Shown here one piece after another: positions 56,442 to 63,960 of a stretch of DNA of 64,000 nucleotides. Source of the stretch: a virus; the IMG/VR virus record IMGVR_UViG_3300032287_001974, positions 21,633-85,632 of that record; one strand, given 5' to 3'. Within the stretch, counting starts at the first letter, position 1, and the number at the start of each line of letters is the position of its first letter. The notes under the pieces were generated by a model. It was not told the DNA's origin and ran no database searches. It saw only the letters and a program-made list of their open reading frames with translations. The translations under genes were made by a program, and so were the position numbers.

Positions 56442-56870
56442 TTAAACAGGCCAGTAGTATTCCATGTCGTCAGGCACTCCAGCAAATAGGCTCTCATAAT
56501 GCTCGGGTAGTTTCCTAATAAGATTGCTCTGGTGCGACAAATGGACTCTCTCGTCGGCGATCCAGTCTGGCGGCAGGGCTGAGCATGCGTCGAAACTCTC
56601 TCTCATTTCGCCGATTTTAATTAGGCAAGTGTCCTTATAACCTCTTTTAATCCACTCTCTACAAACGGCTTGTCCGTAGTCGATTAACGCGAGTTCGTGA
56701 CCTCTCCACATCTTAACCGCAGGGTGGCTCTGCCAGCCGTTAGTAATCCCAGCCAGCACTCTTAGAATCTGGTAGGTTTCTACTCTCTGCTTGCCAAGCC
56801 TTTTATTGTCTAGCGATTCGGCTGACTTGTCGTAGTCAGCGTAGGGCAGGAATGTCTGAATCTCACTCAC
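56442..56870 (-). CDS. MSMEG_6728-like pyrimidine dimer glycosylase-related protein
   Basis: A 142-residue protein. IQTFLPYADYDKSAESLDNK, LGKQRVETYQILRVLAG and WQSHPAVKMWRGHELALIDY match the MSMEG_6728 family, related to the T4 pyrimidine dimer DNA glycosylase. GTG 56870 is chosen because it overlaps the upstream TGA; longer in-frame starts lie within the previous gene. It may repair UV damage. Last gene of the minus-strand operon. Confidence 0.85.
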   Translation of the reverse strand: MSEIQTFLPYADYDKSAESLDNKRLGKQRVETYQILRVLAGITNGWQSHPAVKMWRGHELALIDYGQAVCREWIKRGYKDTCLIKIGEMRESFDACSALPPDWIADERVHLSHQSNLIRKLPEHYESLFAGVPDDMEYYWPV

Positions 56871-57048
56871 CGCCAATCTCAAAGGCGGTCGCCTCGGTCG
56901 TGCCACAACTCTCGGTGTCGTAGGAATGGTCAGCCGTTTCGTTCATCACGACATCATAGGCTTTCTCAATCGCACTCTCTCGGTCGTCAGCCTCAACCTC
57001 TACTGTGTGTTGTAGCGTTTCGTAGACATTAACAAGATACTTAGGCAT
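56863..57048 (-). CDS. Small DpnD/PcfM-like protein
   Basis: A 61-residue acidic protein (MPKYLVNVYETLQHTVEVEA; DDRESAIEKAYDVVMNE). Two strands followed by a helix fit the DpnD/PcfM-like small family of unknown function. Similar in layout to the proteins at 57244, 57587 and 61910. It overlaps the glycosylase-like gene by eight bases. Confidence 0.6.
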   Translation of the reverse strand: MPKYLVNVYETLQHTVEVEADDRESAIEKAYDVVMNETADHSYDTESCGTTEATAFEIGGE

Positions 57049-57243
57049 TTAATCCCACTCTCCGTTCTCTATCTCCTCTAGGTATTGCCCGAGAATCTCG
57101 TCTAGGAAGTTGGCGGTTCTGCCGTCAATCTCGTCTACGAGGCGTTCCCATAGGTCGTCAGTCAGGGCAACGCTCGGTAATGCTCGCTGTATGTCCTCTC
57201 GGGTGAATACGAGCGACTCCATAGCCTTTAGTTCTTTAGACAT
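57049..57243 (-). CDS. Small acidic helical protein
   Basis: A 64-residue protein (ELKAMESLVFTREDIQRALP; LDEILGQYLEEIENGEWD). Acidic and helical; part of the minus-strand cluster of tiny genes, abutting its neighbours directly. Confidence 0.55.
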   Translation of the reverse strand: MSKELKAMESLVFTREDIQRALPSVALTDDLWERLVDEIDGRTANFLDEILGQYLEEIENGEWD

Positions 57244-57414
57244 TTACTTTTCTACTTCCTCTAGGATTTCGACATCAAGGTCGCTCTCGGCAAACTCGCT
57301 GTCGAAGTATTTATCGATACTAGCCTTGATAACTTCTCTGGGGCTCATGGGCTCAGCGGAAAACTCGACAATCAGGGTGCGTGATACTTTTACAATGTAG
57401 GTGTAGTTAGGCAT
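57244..57414 (-). CDS. Small acidic protein, beta-alpha layout
   Basis: A 56-residue protein (MPNYTYIVKVSRTLIVEFSA; SPREVIKASIDKYFDSEF). Resembles the DpnD/PcfM-like small proteins nearby, with two strands and a helix. Too short for most gene callers. Function unknown. Confidence 0.5.
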   Translation of the reverse strand: MPNYTYIVKVSRTLIVEFSAEPMSPREVIKASIDKYFDSEFAESDLDVEILEEVEK

Positions 57415-57418
57415 TTGA

Positions 57419-57586
57419 TTACTCCTCGTCTATCTTGTTTAGCATGGTAACGACTATCGCGTATGCGTCTGTGAGCCCCTCGTAGTAGTCGTAGTCGTTG
57501 TCGCCGTCAGCCTCGGCTCGTTCCATAGCCTCGCTGTGGTCGATAAGGCGTTGCTCTAGTTCGGCTTTGATTTCGTCAATGGTCAT
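57419..57586 (-). CDS. Small acidic helical protein
   Basis: A 55-residue protein (MTIDEIKAELEQRLIDHSEA; DNDYDYYEGLTDAYAIVVTM). Very acidic. No gene family recognised. Confidence 0.5.
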   Translation of the reverse strand: MTIDEIKAELEQRLIDHSEAMERAEADGDNDYDYYEGLTDAYAIVVTMLNKIDEE

Positions 57587-57766
57587 TTAACTATCCTGTT
57601 CTGTTTCGATTTCGATTACATCTATGCTGACCCATTCGTCAGCGTTGTTGGGCTGGTCAGCGAATCGCTGGTCAAGCATGCGTGAGGCTTGGTTGAGGTC
57701 GTCAGCCTCAACCTCACCTACCTCTAGTTCGACACACTTGACGGCTCGGAATACGAATCGGCTCAC
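57587..57766 (-). CDS. Small DpnD/PcfM-like acidic protein
   Basis: A 59-residue protein from GTG 57766, overlapping the vWA gene stop (GTGA). MSRFVFRAVKCVELEVGEVE followed by ADDLNQASRML gives strand-strand-helix, similar to the proteins at 56863 and 61910. Function unknown. Confidence 0.5.
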   Translation of the reverse strand: MSRFVFRAVKCVELEVGEVEADDLNQASRMLDQRFADQPNNADEWVSIDVIEIETEQDS

Positions 57767-59826
57767 GACCGCACCACGCCTTTAATCTGGGCACGCACCA
57801 CATCTTTAGCGACCTTAACAAGATCGATAGGTTGTGTAATGGCTCGGAAGTCGTGAGCACCATGAGCGTAGGCGTTTTGCTGTTCCTCGTCTGCGAGAAG
57901 TTGCTCAATCCAACGCTCGCTACCAAGGAATACGACCGACACATAGACACCCGAGTTCTTGAGTTGCTCAATCACTAGGTCGTTGCCCTTGTCGAATCCG
58001 CCGTCAGTCAGCAGGAATACCAACTTAGTCTTGGCTTGCGACTGGCTCATAATGCGAGCCGTTTCGACCAAGGCGTAGTAAGGGTCAGTTCCGCCGTTAG
58101 CCTCTACAATGTTCACCTCGCCAGCGAGAGCCCTGTCGTCACGCTCGTAGAGCATGCGACTGACTGTGCTAAAGGTCATAACCGACACCTTGCCGTTGAT
58201 ACGCTCAATGCCACGCTTGATTACCCAAGCCGAGCGACATGCCGAGCCTATTTCGCTATACATAGAGCCCGAGCGGTCAATCAGGATACTCGCCTCAATG
58301 TCGTAGTCGTCATTCCCAAGTTCCCAGCGGTCGAACAACTTACCAATCTCATTAACATCAGCGTTCATGGCTCGGCGAACATTCAGTTTGCCAGTCGGCT
58401 TTTCGAGATTCCAAGCAGGGTCGCTATCAATCCTGATACGCTCTAGTTCCTGACCGAACAGACGGCTTGCCGTAATCTCGGTCTGCGTAGGCGTTTCTTT
58501 CGACCGAGCAGACTTGCCGAGAATCGACTTGGTAGAGCCGTCTTTCAGAATCGCCTTGCCTGTGTCTTGGACTTTCTTGCGTAGGGCAGGGTCGGCTTTC
58601 GCACGCTGAACCGCTTGCTCAAGGGTGTCGGCTAGTTCTTTATTTGTTTCGGTATTAAAATCCTTTGTATCAGGATTGATAATACCTGTATTGCTGTCGC
58701 CCTCGTTCGACCAGCCGAGCACCGAATCGCTGTCGTTAGTCTTGTCGTTCTTACCAGCCTTGTTATCGGGATCGTTGCCCAGCAGGGTGTCCTGCTCCTT
58801 TTCGCTTAGGGGCTTGCCGTTACGCATGACTGGTCTGTGACCGCACCCATTCGGGCTGTTCACGCTGTCTGGCAGAATGGTCATAAATTTCTCAATGAGT
58901 TCTTGAGCCCGAGAGTAATCCCGAGGGAATACCAGCGTGCGATACTCGTTCGTGATGTTGTAAACGAGTTCGGCTTGCTCACGCCCATACTGCTTTTCGT
59001 AGAGAGCACCCGACATACGCCGAGCGTTGAGCGAGAAGTATCGGCGACCAGCGAGCAGGGTGAAGTTCTCGTTCATCTGTTCAGGGTGCTCAATGAGATA
59101 CTGACCAATCAGGCTTACCAAGAATGGTCGCACGCTCGGATACTTGAGGGTCAGGTAATACTCGGCACGACAGTCCTCAAGAATGTTAAACGCTTGCTGG
59201 CGTTTCTGGTCTGGCATGTCCTTAGTTTCCCAAGTCTGCGTGGTCGTAGTTCCGTCAGGCAGGTCGTAGGTATGCTCGTTCGTAACAGTCTTGCGTTCTG
59301 CTACCCACTTGCCCAATGCCGTTCCCACTCTCGGCGTGAATAGCAGGTGAGCGATTTCGTGGTAGTTGAGCCCATGTAGCGATTCGATAGTCGATTCGTC
59401 AATGGTCTTAATAGCCTTGGCATTAAAGGTAATGTTTTTGCCGTCATTCCACGCTGGGGCTTGCTCTTGCCCCTCAACCTCGTCATTCAGGTAAACGACT
59501 ACTGGTAAGCCTGTTAGGATTCGGTCGGCTCGCTGATACACCGAGCACGCACTATCTAGTTCGTTGTTACGAATCAGTAGCACCTGTTCCTTATCAGCCT
59601 TGACGACATTCATGTCCTCGCTGAATCGCTCACGCATGGCGTAGTAAGCCTGATAACGCTCGGACTGGACTTCATCTCTGGGGCGACCAGTTTCCTTAAC
59701 AAGCCTATCGATCGTTGCTGACGAGGTATCCCACTCGCTCTGCTCAATCTGGTTGTCGGCAAGCCACTTGTTCCATGTGGCGTGGTAGTCGTAGTTCCAC
59801 TCGGTAACTCTGTTGTGTTTAGCCAT
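57763..59826 (-). CDS. von Willebrand A domain protein with HExxH (CobT-like)
   Basis: A 687-residue protein. The N-terminal part carries HEIAH in LNYHEIAHLLF, a zinc-peptidase-like motif. The middle has Lys/Asp-rich linkers. Residues ~515-660 form a vWA domain with the MIDAS motif DRSGS in ASILIDRSGSMYSE and a later GGTDPYYAL and LLTDGG. With the AAA+ gene upstream it makes a CobS/CobT- or MoxR/vWA-like pair, which in bacteria remodels proteins or inserts metals. Role in phages unknown. Confidence 0.8.
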   Translation of the reverse strand: MAKHNRVTEWNYDYHATWNKWLADNQIEQSEWDTSSATIDRLVKETGRPRDEVQSERYQAYYAMRERFSEDMNVVKADKEQVLLIRNNELDSACSVYQRADRILTGLPVVVYLNDEVEGQEQAPAWNDGKNITFNAKAIKTIDESTIESLHGLNYHEIAHLLFTPRVGTALGKWVAERKTVTNEHTYDLPDGTTTTQTWETKDMPDQKRQQAFNILEDCRAEYYLTLKYPSVRPFLVSLIGQYLIEHPEQMNENFTLLAGRRYFSLNARRMSGALYEKQYGREQAELVYNITNEYRTLVFPRDYSRAQELIEKFMTILPDSVNSPNGCGHRPVMRNGKPLSEKEQDTLLGNDPDNKAGKNDKTNDSDSVLGWSNEGDSNTGIINPDTKDFNTETNKELADTLEQAVQRAKADPALRKKVQDTGKAILKDGSTKSILGKSARSKETPTQTEITASRLFGQELERIRIDSDPAWNLEKPTGKLNVRRAMNADVNEIGKLFDRWELGNDDYDIEASILIDRSGSMYSEIGSACRSAWVIKRGIERINGKVSVMTFSTVSRMLYERDDRALAGEVNIVEANGGTDPYYALVETARIMSQSQAKTKLVFLLTDGGFDKGNDLVIEQLKNSGVYVSVVFLGSERWIEQLLADEEQQNAYAHGAHDFRAITQPIDLVKVAKDVVRAQIKGVVRS

Positions 59827-59830
59827 TTGA

Positions 59831-61216
59831 TTATGCCTCTACTTCTGATTCGTCTGCTTGGAAAATAGTGGTTTCGACTTCGATACCGAATCCCTGACCG
59901 ATACCATGCTTGGCGGTGTCCATGACCAACTTGACTGCCTCACGCTCGTCATCTAAGAATCCGTTGATGTAGGACTTAATAGCGTAGTCAAGACTTACAT
60001 TCTCAACATTCTTGACGAACGACATGAGCCCTCGGGTTGAGATAGGCGTGTCGATTTCGCCCTTGTCGGCACTCGCACGCAACTTGTCGGCGACCTCAAG
60101 CAACGCCGAGTTCTTAATAAGTTTGCGTTCGATTGTCTTGTCGTAGTCGAATTCTAACTTGTGAGCGAATCGGTCTTTCCACGCTTGGTTCATAGGGCGA
60201 GCACCTCGGTAGTTCGGGTTGTGGTCGCCGATTACAACTAGGTCAGGGTGAGCCTTGATTACCTCGCCACCATTCTCTAGCAACTGGATTTCTCGGCGGT
60301 CGTCTAGCAAGCCAAACAAGACTGTTGTGATACGCTCTGGCATGAAGTCGATTTCGTTGAGCAAGAGCACGCCACCATGTCTTACCAAGTCTGTTACAGG
60401 TCCGTCTTGCCAGCGGAACACACCAGCGGTTTCGGTCGGTGTCCAAGCACCGAACAGGTGGCTCGGCTCAAGCCCGACATTCGCCGAGATGTTGTAGTAG
60501 CGGTAGCCACGACTGCTTGCCCATGCGAGAACACACATGGTCTTACCCGAGCCAGCGTGACCACGAATCAGAACATTCTGGTTCTGGCTCATGGCGACAT
60601 CAAGAATGTCGAAGTCGGTTTTCTTGCCGTCAATCTTGCGGTTGAGGTAGGTGTCTGCCCACTTGCGGTCAGGCACGCATGCGAGTTCGGTCGGCATTAG
60701 AGCCGAGGTTGGGGTTACTGGTAGCGGAACAACCTTGTTATCGGTGATCGATTGGTTCTCTACTGCTGGTGCGGTGGCAGGGTAGAACGCTGGCTCAAGG
60801 GTCTTAATCGGCTTGAGGATTACAGGGTTAGAGCGTCTGCCGTCACGAACATAGCGGTTGAGGTCTGAATCACCAGCGAACAACTGCTCACGCAAGCGAG
60901 CGACCAAGGCGTAGTGCGGTAGGTCGAAGTCGGCAGGGATAGCAGGGTTGGTAAGAGCCTTGACCGACAGGTTGGTAATGTTGCCGATTGAGGCGTTGGC
61001 GACATCACGCTCGGTGATAAGAACGCCGTTTGGCTGACTGGTAACAGGATAGTCAGGCAGGGTATCAACATCAGATACGAGTTGCCATGCTTGACCACGA
61101 CCACGCTGTCCGTTGGATAGGCGGTGGAACATCAGAACATCACTCTCGCTTGGAACGAGAAGTGTTTGGGCTTTACCTGAATCGGTAACGCTTTCTACGA
61201 ATAGAGAGATAGACAT
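59831..61216 (-). CDS. MoxR/CobS-like AAA+ ATPase
   Basis: A 461-residue AAA+ protein starting at ATG 61216. Walker A is GHAGSGKT in VLIRGHAGSGKTMCVLA, Walker B GVLLLNEIDFMPE, and sensor LVVIGDHNPNYRG. The N-terminal ~200 residues are a separate domain. Only 4 bases separate it from the vWA gene, so they are co-made and likely form a complex. Confidence 0.85.
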   Translation of the reverse strand: MSISLFVESVTDSGKAQTLLVPSESDVLMFHRLSNGQRGRGQAWQLVSDVDTLPDYPVTSQPNGVLITERDVANASIGNITNLSVKALTNPAIPADFDLPHYALVARLREQLFAGDSDLNRYVRDGRRSNPVILKPIKTLEPAFYPATAPAVENQSITDNKVVPLPVTPTSALMPTELACVPDRKWADTYLNRKIDGKKTDFDILDVAMSQNQNVLIRGHAGSGKTMCVLAWASSRGYRYYNISANVGLEPSHLFGAWTPTETAGVFRWQDGPVTDLVRHGGVLLLNEIDFMPERITTVLFGLLDDRREIQLLENGGEVIKAHPDLVVIGDHNPNYRGARPMNQAWKDRFAHKLEFDYDKTIERKLIKNSALLEVADKLRASADKGEIDTPISTRGLMSFVKNVENVSLDYAIKSYINGFLDDEREAVKLVMDTAKHGIGQGFGIEVETTIFQADESEVEA

Positions 61217-61315
61217 GTGTATTGCTTTCTGTGAGATGTGCCTCGGGCTTGTCCGTTGGCTACCCCTCAATTCTATACCCCATGCCTGACCAGACTAAAT
61301 AGCATTTCCCTATTT

Positions 61316-61680
61316 GTTACCAATCCGTTATCAAAAAATAGGGTCGCATGCGTAGCGGATTACCCGCAAAAAATCGGGGCTTGACTGATTCGACCTCTAC
61401 ACCTCATAGAGAGTAATCCTATTAGAGAGAGTTCTATTGGTTGTAGCGGAACAAGCCTGATAGTAACTACTTCCAGCGAGCATGCCTCTCACATCTGGGC
61501 GTATCCCTGCGTGCTTAATGGGCTTATTAGGCAGTAGCCTAAACGGGGCTTAGCATAGTTCTCTCTCTAGCACAATAGGCGTTACCAGATCGTTATACTC
61601 TCCTCTCTCTATGCTTCCTTAGCAGAAACCAAGCAAACAGTCAAGGCCGGCTCTCTCTTCGTTACGCAATCGTTATAATC
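61316..61680 (+). repeat. Three copies of an 11-bp-spaced CGTTA element
   Basis: Copies lie at 61316-61336, 61580-61600 and 61660-61680. The last two read CGTTAC-N3-ATCGTTATA with A or C then TC, and the first is GTTACCAATCCGTTATC. Each holds two GTTA half sites 11 bases apart, one helical turn. The last two end in TATACT or TATAAT and TCTCC, so they may be plus-strand promoters with built-in operators. A fourth related copy is at 63393. Confidence 0.6.
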
Positions 61681-61690
61681 TCCTAATAGG

Positions 61691-61780
61691 CTTGTTGGGT
61701 TGGTAGCCTTTAGCCTATATAGCTATTCGGGAAATCCGTCCGTCCGGCCGGCTTAGGCTAAAGGCTACCAACCCAACAAG
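61691..61780. repeat. Long inverted repeat IR1 (27-bp perfect stem)
   Basis: Left arm 61691-61717 and right arm 61754-61780 are perfectly complementary over 27 bp, separated by 36 bases. The arms start CTTGTTGGGTTGG. The element lies about 12 bases after the TATAAT of the third CGTTA copy, so a plus-strand RNA starting there would begin with this hairpin. A related element with different stem sequence is at 63423. Confidence 0.8.
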
Positions 61781-61808
61781 TTTGCTAAGATTGTCGCCAA
61801 AAATGGGG

Positions 61809-61903
61809 AAAGCCCCGAGCGGATGATGACTCGGGGCTTTCAGCAGGGCACAGAAAGGGGAAGAAGCCCTGCTTGTTGGCGGGTGGGAAGGAGATCCCGC
61901 CAA
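61809..61903. other. Cluster of three hairpins downstream of the 61910 gene
   Basis: Stem 1: AAAGCCCCGAG / CTCGGGGCTTT at 61809-61840. Stem 2: AGCAGGGC (61842-61849) / GCCCTGCT (61866-61873). Stem 3: TTGGCGGG (61876-61883) / CCCGCCAA (61896-61903). Stem 1 with following T can end minus-strand transcripts and plus-strand ones; the others may protect or shape the RNA. Confidence 0.65.
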
Positions 61904-61909
61904 GTTTAT

Positions 61910-62113
61910 TTAGTCGTCTAGGGCTTCCGCAATGGTATCTACCTCTATGAACTCAACATCTGCGTCTAAGTCCGTGAAGTCATACCCTTTTCCCTCGTAT
62001 TCATCCTCGTCTGTGTGACCATTAGCCACGTGGAACTTCGCAAGAGCCTCATCCTCGCTGCGTGCCTCTACCTCAAAGGCTTCACCCGATAGAATTCTGT
62101 ATTTCTTTGGCAT
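61910..62113 (-). CDS. Small acidic protein (DpnD/PcfM-like layout)
   Basis: A 67-residue acidic protein (KKYRILSGEAFEVEARSEDE; ALAKFHVANGHTDEDEYE) with an ideal AAGGAGG six bases before its ATG. The beginning matches the strand-strand-helix layout of the minus-strand small proteins. Unknown. Confidence 0.6.
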   Translation of the reverse strand: MPKKYRILSGEAFEVEARSEDEALAKFHVANGHTDEDEYEGKGYDFTDLDADVEFIEVDTIAEALDD

Positions 62114-62155
62114 TTTATGCCTCCTTTTCTTTATTTGATTGTAGCACAGGTAGCA

Positions 62156-62281
62156 CTACTTGTTTTTCTTTGCCTGGAACATAATGAGCCAAGCCTGGAA
62201 TGACGCGAGAGCCATAATAAGTTTGCTTAGTGTTCGTATAGACGACCCTAGGAACGTAATAGGCTTACGGTGTTTAGACAT
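62156..62281 (-). CDS. Small amphipathic protein
   Basis: A 41-residue frame (MSKHRKPITFLGSSIRTLS; ALASFQAWLIMFQAKKNK) with a hydrophobic C-terminal half and basic ends, possibly membrane-active. The ATG overlaps the stop of the upstream gene, with GAGG nearby. Short, so not certain. Confidence 0.45.
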   Translation of the reverse strand: MSKHRKPITFLGSSIRTLSKLIMALASFQAWLIMFQAKKNK

Positions 62282-63056
62282 TCTCCGCCTCAATCCCAGC
62301 CGTGGCTGACACTAAACAGCCTAGTTCCTCTCTGTGTTCCTCTAGGTCAGGGTCAGCCATAGCACCCTCACCCTCGTCACACGCCCAGCAGTAGCCTCGC
62401 AGGTCCACATAGACCTCGTGGGTGATAGGCAAGTCAAGGTCGTAAGACCGCTCTCCGCTTGTCCAGCCTATTTCGCACGCAAAGCACGAGTTCTCGTCAA
62501 GGCTCTTGATAAGGAATGTTAGGGTTGGATACTGCTTAGCAAGACTATCTATTGCTGATACAGGTGGCGACCACGCACTCTCGAACTCATAGGTTAGTTC
62601 CCTATCAGTCCTGCTAACGTGAGCCTCGCTGATTTCCCATTTTGTGCCCCAGTTACGCACATTCCAGTTATACCAGTCCATACCGACAGCCATTTCAGCC
62701 ATAATGCTCGCCATACTGTCTTGGAACTGCTCTGAACCCAATGGTGGCATTTCAGAGATAGCCTCTTTGATTTTCTCCACAACTACCTCTGGGGTGAGTT
62801 TGTTCTCATCCTCAATAGGATTGTTGCGGTCGGCTATGCGTTGTTCGGTCTCGGCACGCTGGTAGTAGGTGTCAAGGTCAATCGGGCGAATGGCGTTCCA
62901 CAAAAGGAACTCTCCCGAAGTGATCGACTTATCAACCCTATTTTCTACATAGTTGTAGTGTTCAGAGTCATAAGGCGTAGCCATTTGGGCTTGGAGTTCA
63001 TCTAGGGTCTCTTTGTCACCAGAGATAACAAGTCTGTTAGTTACCCAGTTAGGCAT
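62274..63056 (-). CDS. DUF1281/Api92-like protein
   Basis: A 260-residue protein. MPNWVTNRLVISGDKE at the start, WYNWNVRNWGTKWEIS and FESAWSPPVSAIDSLAK match the DUF1281/Api92-like pattern of plasmids and phages (ferredoxin-like fold). The unit has a Cys region at the end (CFACEIGW...CWAC). Function unknown. Confidence 0.85.
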   Translation of the reverse strand: MPNWVTNRLVISGDKETLDELQAQMATPYDSEHYNYVENRVDKSITSGEFLLWNAIRPIDLDTYYQRAETEQRIADRNNPIEDENKLTPEVVVEKIKEAISEMPPLGSEQFQDSMASIMAEMAVGMDWYNWNVRNWGTKWEISEAHVSRTDRELTYEFESAWSPPVSAIDSLAKQYPTLTFLIKSLDENSCFACEIGWTSGERSYDLDLPITHEVYVDLRGYCWACDEGEGAMADPDLEEHREELGCLVSATAGIEAENV

Positions 63057-63180
63057 TGGTGTCCTCGCCGTCCTCGTAGTAAGAGATGAAGTTGTCTAGG
63101 CAGTTGTCCAACGCACTACACAAGTCCTCCCACTTGTCGTCTGACCAGCCCTCGGGCTTGTCGAAAAGGTATTGTTCCAT
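63049..63180 (-). CDS. Small acidic protein
   Basis: A 43-residue protein (MEQYLFDKPEGWSDDKWEDL; NCLDNFISYYEDGED). Acidic, aromatic-rich. Its start overlaps the next gene and its end overlaps the DUF1281-like start. Unknown. Confidence 0.5.
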   Translation of the reverse strand: MEQYLFDKPEGWSDDKWEDLCSALDNCLDNFISYYEDGEDTNA

Positions 63181-63326
63181 TATGATGCCCTTCCATCTAG
63201 TTTGGTTAGTTCTCTCTCAAACCAATCGTCGAACGAGTGCTCGCACGATTCGCATAGAGGGTGAACAGTTGTGATGTCAGCGACTTCCATTTCGGCTTGA
63301 CATTTGTAGCACTCTGTCTTTTCCAT
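63180..63326 (-). CDS. Small zinc-ribbon protein
   Basis: A 48-residue protein: CYKCQAEMEV and CESCEHSFDDWFEREL give two CxxC pairs. AAGGAGAG lies six bases before the ATG. May bind nucleic acid or a protein partner. Unknown. Confidence 0.65.
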   Translation of the reverse strand: MEKTECYKCQAEMEVADITTVHPLCESCEHSFDDWFERELTKLDGRAS

Positions 63327-63392
63327 AATCTCTCCTTCCAAAGAGGTAATACCAGACTACAGGATAGCCTCTCTCTCCTGCACCACTCTAGA

Positions 63393-63408
63393 TAACATTT
63401 GAATAACG
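63393..63408 (-). repeat. Fourth CGTTA-type spaced element
   Basis: The plus strand reads TAACATTTGAATAACG, two TAAC sites 11 bases apart, the complement of the GTTA layout at 61316-61680. On the minus strand TTATCT follows it and could be a -10 for the small minus-strand genes. Confidence 0.45.
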
Positions 63409-63422
63409 ATTGCCTATCAGGC

Positions 63423-63506
63423 TTGTTGGGTTGGAAGCCTAATAGCCTATGCGGGATAGATCCGCATAAAACAGCTGCTTAGGCTATTAGGCTTCCAACC
63501 TAACAA
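63423..63506. repeat. Long inverted repeat IR2 (related to IR1)
   Basis: Left arm 63423-63449 and right arm 63480-63506 pair over 27 positions with a single G-T. Outer sequence matches IR1 (TTGTTGGGTTGG), but inner stem bases differ on both arms so that pairing is kept. The 30-base loop has a second stem TGCGGG/TCCGCA. Confidence 0.8.
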
Positions 63507-63511
63507 AACAA

Positions 63512-63609
63512 ATAAGCCCCAACACCTCACGCACAACCTTCGCACGAGGTCAGGAACCAAAATGGGCTGAGCGTCTGCTCGGGGCTGTGTGGCGGGTGTT
63601 GGGGCTTAT
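63512..63609. other. Structured element IR3 (15-bp stem, branched interior)
   Basis: Left arm 63512-63526 (ATAAGCCCCAACACC) pairs with right arm 63595-63609. The 68-base interior contains a GAGC-GTCT-GCTC hairpin and a CCTC/GAGG region. It follows the stop of the 63620 gene on the minus strand and precedes T-rich DNA on that strand, so it may act as its terminator or as part of an RNA. Confidence 0.55.
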
Positions 63610-63619
63610 CTGGGTCTTG

Positions 63620-63760
63620 TTAGTCGTCTATGTCTTGACCGCACTTGGAACAGGTAGCGAAGTCATGGTCATCACCAGACACCTCGCACTCGTCACAGGT
63701 TAGCCATAGATACGGCTCGGAACAACAGGGGGATAATGGCCTTGCGGTTTTCCCGTTCAT
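63620..63760 (-). CDS. Small Cys-rich protein
   Basis: A 46-residue protein (SPCCSEPYLWLTCDECEVSG; CSKCGQDIDD) with CxxC pairs, likely zinc binding. Its start overlaps the upstream gene by four bases. Unknown. Confidence 0.6.
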   Translation of the reverse strand: MNGKTARPLSPCCSEPYLWLTCDECEVSGDDHDFATCSKCGQDIDD

Positions 63761-63960
63761 TGCTCCTCCTCCCACTCATCTAGGGGTTCGCCAGCCATAA
63801 TAGCCTTGACATAGTCAAGCCGGCTGTTGTCACCCAAGTTGCTGAGCGTTTCGTGTTGCTGTTCGGTCAAGTCGTCATAATCAAATAGGATTACCTCGCT
63901 TGTTCCGTATGAGCCGTCAGTTTCTACCCACGACACATTCTTGTAAACTTTCATTGCCAT
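63757..63960 (-). CDS. Small acidic protein
   Basis: A 67-residue protein (MAMKVYKNVSWVETDGSYGT; LDYVKAIMAGEPLDEWEEEQ) with AGGAGG six bases before the ATG. Acidic, alpha/beta; unknown. First gene of a minus-strand transcript starting near the right edge. Confidence 0.6.
   Translation of the reverse strand: MAMKVYKNVSWVETDGSYGTSEVILFDYDDLTEQQHETLSNLGDNSRLDYVKAIMAGEPLDEWEEEQ

Larger units (their letters stand above)
61217..61909. other. 693-base non-coding region with repeats and hairpins
   Basis: No coding frame is supported here. It holds three 11-bp-spaced CGTTA repeats, a TTAGGC-AGTA-GCCTAA hairpin at 61527-61542, a long inverted repeat and three further hairpins (separate entries). A TATAGA on the minus strand (61273-61278) may be a -10 for the AAA+ gene. 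Confidence 0.7.

Noticed and set aside
61691-63506. IR1 and IR2 as ends of an insertion sequence or composite transposon
   Set aside because: Each is itself a hairpin, not a matched pair of element ends, no transposase lies between them, and no target-site duplication was seen.
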